From contig NC_079365.1 of NCBI RefSeq assembly GCF_021018895.1, positions 19,739,501 to 19,803,500 of the forward strand: a stretch of DNA of 64,000 nucleotides, given 5' to 3'. The notes under the pieces were generated by a model. It searched no databases. It was not told the origin of the DNA and saw only the letters and a program-made list of their open reading frames with translations. How positions within the stretch are numbered: position 1 is the stretch's first letter; every line of letters begins with the position of its first letter. The stretch is from Seriola aureovittata (taxonomy: Eukaryota > Chordata > Actinopteri > Carangiformes > Carangidae). The translations under genes and the position numbers were made by a program. Below are positions 59,494 through 64,000 of this stretch, piece after piece.

Positions 59494-59503
59494 TCTTTAT
59501 ATA
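59494..59503 (+). promoter_or_regulatory. TATA-like box, candidate promoter
   Basis: TTTATATAAC is followed about 30 bp later by balanced-composition sequence and a (CAG)n patch at 59583-59602. The arrangement resembles a core promoter and first exon. No coding frame follows, so this is a weak call. Confidence 0.25.
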
Positions 59504-60509
59504 ACTGTGAAGGAGAGCTGAGAGAGTCCAGTGCATCAGTACAGTAGCACTCACAGTGGGAGGACAGTGTTCGCTTGAGTACTGCAGCAGCAGCAGCAGC
59601 AGCCATAGCAGCTATTTACTGTAATTGTTTGGGCCAATCAAAGGAGCCAGCAACAGTGGAGCCTTTCATAAAAATAGACAGTCGTGAGCTCCTCAGTCTG
59701 TCAATGTCATGACTGTGGCAGATGTAATTTATCTGTAAGTATTTCACTTCTGTCAGAGAAGGTGGGGGGAATCTCACTGAAAGAAGATGGAGGCATGGCC
59801 AGTGCTGAAATAAGTCCGTGCTGCGTTCAGGGGAGTAAAAATGGCAGAATCTTTCACTGATGAAACTCAGGTTTTGTGTTAATGTTGTCAACTTACATAA
59901 AAAAATTATGTAATCAACATTAAAAGTAAGTTCAAGACTGCAGAAATGACAGCCAGCACACATACATGCAGAATCTCAATTTCTTAACCAGCAGCACATA
60001 TTTTGTCTGGGGCGTGTTGGCACCTGCAGAGCTGAGATCAGATATCTTTCCGCTGTGACCTTTCATTCACCTTGAGATTATGTCTGCAGCAACTGGTGTA
60101 AATCAACCACATTCCTATACAAAGTTTGGTTGGTACAGTATCACTCATTCATCAACAGTATAATATAATATAATCTTTCAGCCTACATGTTTTATTTACT
60201 TATTTATTTTGCTACAAGGGACGGGACTCAAACAGATAGGTGGCAAACCAGGAAGAAGCAGAATACTGAACCTGGGACACAGGAAAAATCAGTTATCCAA
60301 AAAATCCAAAGTAGCAAGATTGAGTTTCAAAAACAGAGAAGGCCGTAGCGCAATACCTCTGTGGGTGACTGAATGATCTGATGAAGGACGATGAGTTGAC
60401 TGGTCTCTTTATACTGCAGCAGCATGTGGAGTTGATGGCAGGATGAATATCAGGTGTGGAAGGGGACTGGTGGGAACAGGAAGCTCAGGAGGCCACACCC
60501 AGCTGCACT

Positions 60510-60539
60510 GACACACACACACTCACACACAGACACACA

Positions 60540-60613
<74 letters not shown>
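60510..60613 (+). repeat. (CA)n microsatellite, longest in window
   Basis: About 104 bp of CA units with a few AG interruptions at both ends. It produces spurious His/Thr and Cys/Val frames on both strands. Confidence 0.97.
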
Positions 60614-61778
60614 TACCCTGAGCATGGACTGGGGACAAACAAACACAGGGGTGAGGGAGGGGAACACAGCAATGTCACATGAAGTCGATGAAGCAGATAT
60701 CATCTTTTGTATTCCATGAATTCTTCTGACTTCTCAAAAATGGGCGCCTACATCTCCCACAATGCAACTGAATCGCTGACATTTTGGTCTGAGGTTAGCC
60801 TTGAGCCACCTGTCTGAAGCAGAGGTGAGGAGCAGGCTACAGAGGTCTAGCAACGCTACTTCTTTCTAACTCCTCACCCTAAGAATTTTTTCATTTTTAA
60901 ACTTCACATCCATTCAACGCTGACTCAGCTGACATCACTTGTAGTCTTAAGAGCCAGTTGGCAGTTAGCAGAACATCTTCATTAGCATGTGTTGCATGTT
61001 TTAAGCTCTTCAAGCCCACAGGAGTGCTCCATTAGAGAAGACAAAACAGGAAGTGGCACAGCGCTGTCGATTAATTCCTTTAACTATCCCAGCTCTTGAT
61101 AAACTCGCTGCTTTAATTACTTCAAATTAGAGCGGGAAACATTTCCTGTTACATGAACTATCATTATGATAACTGGCATGTGGGGAACCCTGTCATTGCG
61201 TTGCCAGGAAACCAGAGAGTAGCCTTAATTTCCATTAGTTTGTCGCCACTGTCACTGTAATATCCTGTCTGAATTACCATGAGGTGAATGGCTCTCTTGA
61301 CGGTGCGACGGCGGAGGAAGTCGCAGAAAAAATGAAGGAGGGATGAGGAGTGAAGACAACACTGGAGGAGATGAGGATATATTTATAGCCAGATCAGCTC
61401 AGCCACAGTTCTGTCTTTAAGACGCTCTTTTTTTATTTTCATCAACCCCCTTCCCTGCTTCATCACTTTGCTGATTCTCTGTCTCTCTCCCTCGCTGTTA
61501 CCTTTCATGTACGTATGAGCCATTATTACCCACTAGTTGAGAAGATGGAAAAGACAGGAAAGCTTATAGAAGAGGACAGGTGATGGACACGCAGGTATCA
61601 GGGAGAGAATCATTGTTCTTCTTGGAGGAGAGAGAGTTGTTATTGCCTGTTTCTTTGCACTGCAGCTGGAATTCCACTGTCAATGTGTAGAAATAGAAAC
61701 CTTATGCTGGTATACAGCATATTACTTCAAAATAACCAATAGCTCAATGTTTTAGTAAATTCGCTCATTCAATTTCTT
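60614..61778. other. intergenic; candidate conserved element at 61060-61300
   Basis: 60735-60830 contains 'gcctacatctcccacaatgcaactgaatcgctgacatt', a phrase typical of a fish repeat. 61060-61300 is complex, homeodomain-site-rich DNA described in the findings. No exon. Confidence 0.45.
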
Positions 61779-62217
61779 GAGTTAGATGAGAGGATCGATA
61801 CCAGTCTTATCGCTCTACAGTAAATATGTAGCTGGAGTTAGCTTATCTTAGCTTAGCATAAAGACTGGAAAGGTATCAAAATCTACTTACCTCTAAAGCT
61901 CACAGATTGACATTTTATCTTGTTTGTATATTTCGTACAAATACCGAATTGTAAAATGATAAATCAGGGGATTATGTGCCAACTAACTGGCCAGGAGCAA
62001 CTGTCAGGTAACCAATGGGAGTGTCCTGGAAATAGTCTGAACAATTTGCTGTTTTTATCCCTTTTTTGTACAGATTAAACAAACAAGATAAAAGATACAT
62101 CTGGACAGAGACAGGCTAACTGTTTCCTCCCATTTCCAGCCTTTATGCTAAGCTAAGCTAGCTATAGCGTTATATTTACGGTACAAACATGAGACTATCA
62201 AACTTCTCTTTTAACTC
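61779..62217. mobile_element. MITE with long (about 95 bp) terminal inverted repeats
   Basis: The left arm (61779-61876) and right arm (62125-62217) are inverted copies. 'gagttagatgagaggatcgatacc' pairs with the reverse complement of 'atcaaacttctcttttaactc'. 'gttagcttatcttagcttagcataaagactggaaa' pairs with 'tttccagcctttatgctaagctaagctagc'. The interior of about 250 bp has no coding capacity. 'ggacagagacaggctaactgtttcctcc...ctttatgctaagctaagct' is a familiar high-copy fish sequence. The parent transposon family is not determined. Confidence 0.8.
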
Positions 62218-63154
62218 TGTTTCCCAAAATGTCTTCCACAATGTACTGAATCACAAGTATATTGTACAGCATACTGCTCTACAAACTGGAATAGACTGTG
62301 ATCAAAGTGGTTTCGTGGGTTTTTCTAGTCTTTTATGGTAAACACAAACAAAAATGTTGCTCTTTCCTCTTAATGGGAAGGGAAGTGGCAGAGTTTCAGT
62401 TTAAGCAATCAGATATGTAGCCGTCAGAAACCTTCGTAACCACAGCAAAGATACAACAAGACAAAGCCTGAATGTGAATGTGGAAGAAGATGACGGGAAG
62501 TCTCTTAAGCGAAGCAAAACCAAGAACCAAATATGAAACAGTTACTGTCTCGTAAATACACTTCTAAATACAATGTTTTTGGCTTATTTGCCATCAGGTC
62601 TAAAACAGATCAATTAACACTTCTTTAGCACTCATAAGCAGTATATAAATTGTTAATTGGTTTATAACCTACTATAATGTAGTTGTAAGAAGATACAATT
62701 CATTAAGCAGTGTATCTTTGCTACTCACTGTCACCAGTTGTATCTCTACCAGTTGTAAGTGCTTTTTTCACATTTTTTGTCATTTAAATTATTTATAGAG
62801 ACCCGAACTAATAAATTACAACATTAACAACTGCCAAGAATAAAGCATTAGATGAAAGTCCAAATATGCATAATATGGTGTAGCAGAAGTGTGTTTTTCT
62901 CCTTTTACCTTTTCCTGTTTCTTGCTAAATCATCTCGTGGCTCATCAGATTTATCTTGACGCTCGGGCTGGTAACCGTTACCTTGCAATATAACCTGCTA
63001 AATCGAACAGTAACCCGATGACTACTGCACCCCATAAGCTGTCAACATGTTGGTCAGTCAATGACAAATTCTCCTGCATTAACTGGAATTGGCTCTTAAT
63101 GTAATTTTGTGATAAGAAATAAGAAGAAAACAGGTGTTAAAGAAAAAAATATTT
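62218..63154. other. intergenic, no gene seen
   Basis: AT-rich complex DNA. GGTAACCGTTACC at 62970-62982 is an inverted pair of RFX-type half-sites in everted order. Nothing else stands out. Confidence 0.5.
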
Positions 63155-64000
63155 CAATATTTATTTGCGGTATAAACATGTCTTGTGTTGTTTCCATATA
63201 CTGTACAATACATAGGGTCAATCGTATATCCTTCAGAGGACAGAAAGGTGAAACTGCCTCGGTTAACATGCCCCTTGTTTTAATACACAGACAGATTGCA
63301 TCTTTTTTAAAAACTGTTTACAGCACAATACAAAACAGCTATTCAACGTGTGTTTGAAGCTGTAACACGATGCAAGATGCATTGTCAAAAAAATCCCTGA
63401 AAAATTCCTCATTGAGGTAACATTTTGAAATCATTCACTTTTTCTTTCACTTTGTATTTTACGCCGCCACCATCTCTCCTCTCCTCTCCTCTCCTCTTGC
63501 TCAGTCATGTCTTACCCTCCCGAGCACATTCTTACCAAGATGTAGCTACAAGTTTAAGGACACAGAAACTGCCGTTCCCGTGATCTGGCAAATTTACAAA
63601 CAGAGAAAAAGACTTGATTTCTCTTTCATTGTTACAAAGACACAAAAACACAAGAAAGCAGCTTGAACTCAACCATATTCTTTTTAAATAGAAAAGCTCC
63701 GTACTGAAATATATTTCAATCCTAGGGTGCAAGTGATCAAGTCCTCAACGTTTTTCTTATTGTAGGTGGGATACGACTCTCAAGGGAAGTCCATTCAAGC
63801 ATGGTAGTATTATTTTCATCTCTGATGCTATAATAGGAGAGGAACTTTTGCATATAAATTCATAACATATATATACTTAGATATATATTCATATTGAAAG
63901 GCCACAGGAATAGCATAGAGCACATTATATCAAAACAAGACAGAAAAAGACCTTGTAATTATTTAAGCTGGGTGGTGTAACTGTCTATTGTGAAACTTAA
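63155..64000 (-). other. candidate 3' UTR end of a minus-strand gene extending past the window
   Basis: TTTATT at 63160-63165 is an AATAAA on the minus strand, followed downstream on that strand by a U-rich stretch. The 840 bp to its right are complex, AT-rich and free of recognisable repeats, apart from a (CTCTC)n patch at 63477-63497. Such texture is common in neuronal 3' UTRs. There is no coding evidence, so this rests on a signal and composition only. Confidence 0.25.

Noticed and set aside
60450..60719. Cys/Val and His/Thr repeat proteins
   Set aside because: They are translations of the (CA)n tract in different frames. The same applies to similar frames at 29256-29852, 36082-36299 and 50100-50711.
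1..64000. CRISPR arrays, operons, riboswitches, attachment sites, phage genes
   Set aside because: The window is vertebrate genomic DNA with spliced genes. The tandem arrays seen are microsatellites without spacer structure.

Overview
The window is genomic DNA from a teleost fish. The evidence is spliced protein-coding genes with GT-AG introns, a short fish-type ribosomal protein L29, teleost-style transposons (L1-clade LINE, Tc1-like element, hAT-like and other MITEs, LINE 3' ends) and many long (CA)n tracts. Every gene I can support lies on the minus strand within the first 24 kb.

Layout, left to right. 1-2815: 3' part of an L1-clade LINE on the plus strand, broken by a frameshift and carrying an Asp-to-Asn change at a catalytic position. 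5095-6231: an intact, intronless gene for a neuronal/vimentin-type (type III/IV) intermediate filament protein with almost no tail domain. 7222-18320: ten coding exons of cytoplasmic isoleucyl-tRNA synthetase (iars1), giving the first 371 codons, plus an untranslated exon 1 near 19.45-19.52 kb. The remaining iars1 exons are not visible in the 7.2 kb to the left, so the filament gene and the LINE appear to sit inside a large iars1 intron. 19855-20240: a decayed Tc1-like transposon. 20885-23421: rpl29 (64 codons), with a non-coding first exon and a pyrimidine-rich (TOP-like) start near 23.93 kb.

From about 24 kb to 63 kb I find no convincing coding exon. This stretch holds microsatellites, decayed mobile elements and several plain, complex segments that could be conserved regulatory DNA. 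One perfect RFX-type X-box (54325-54338) lies about 80 bp before a TATA-like motif, and a second TATA-like motif lies at 59.5 kb. The last 0.85 kb may be the 3' UTR of another minus-strand gene continuing past the window.

iars1 and rpl29 both serve translation and sit head to tail. The iars1 first-exon/promoter region has an exact ATF4-type TGATGCAA element, fitting the known amino-acid-stress control of synthetase genes. I saw no wholly new biological system. The observations I rate highest are the nested tail-less filament gene, the ATF4 element, the X-box promoter-like cluster, a perfect 17-bp fold-back at 43.3 kb and a well-preserved long-TIR MITE at 61.8-62.2 kb.
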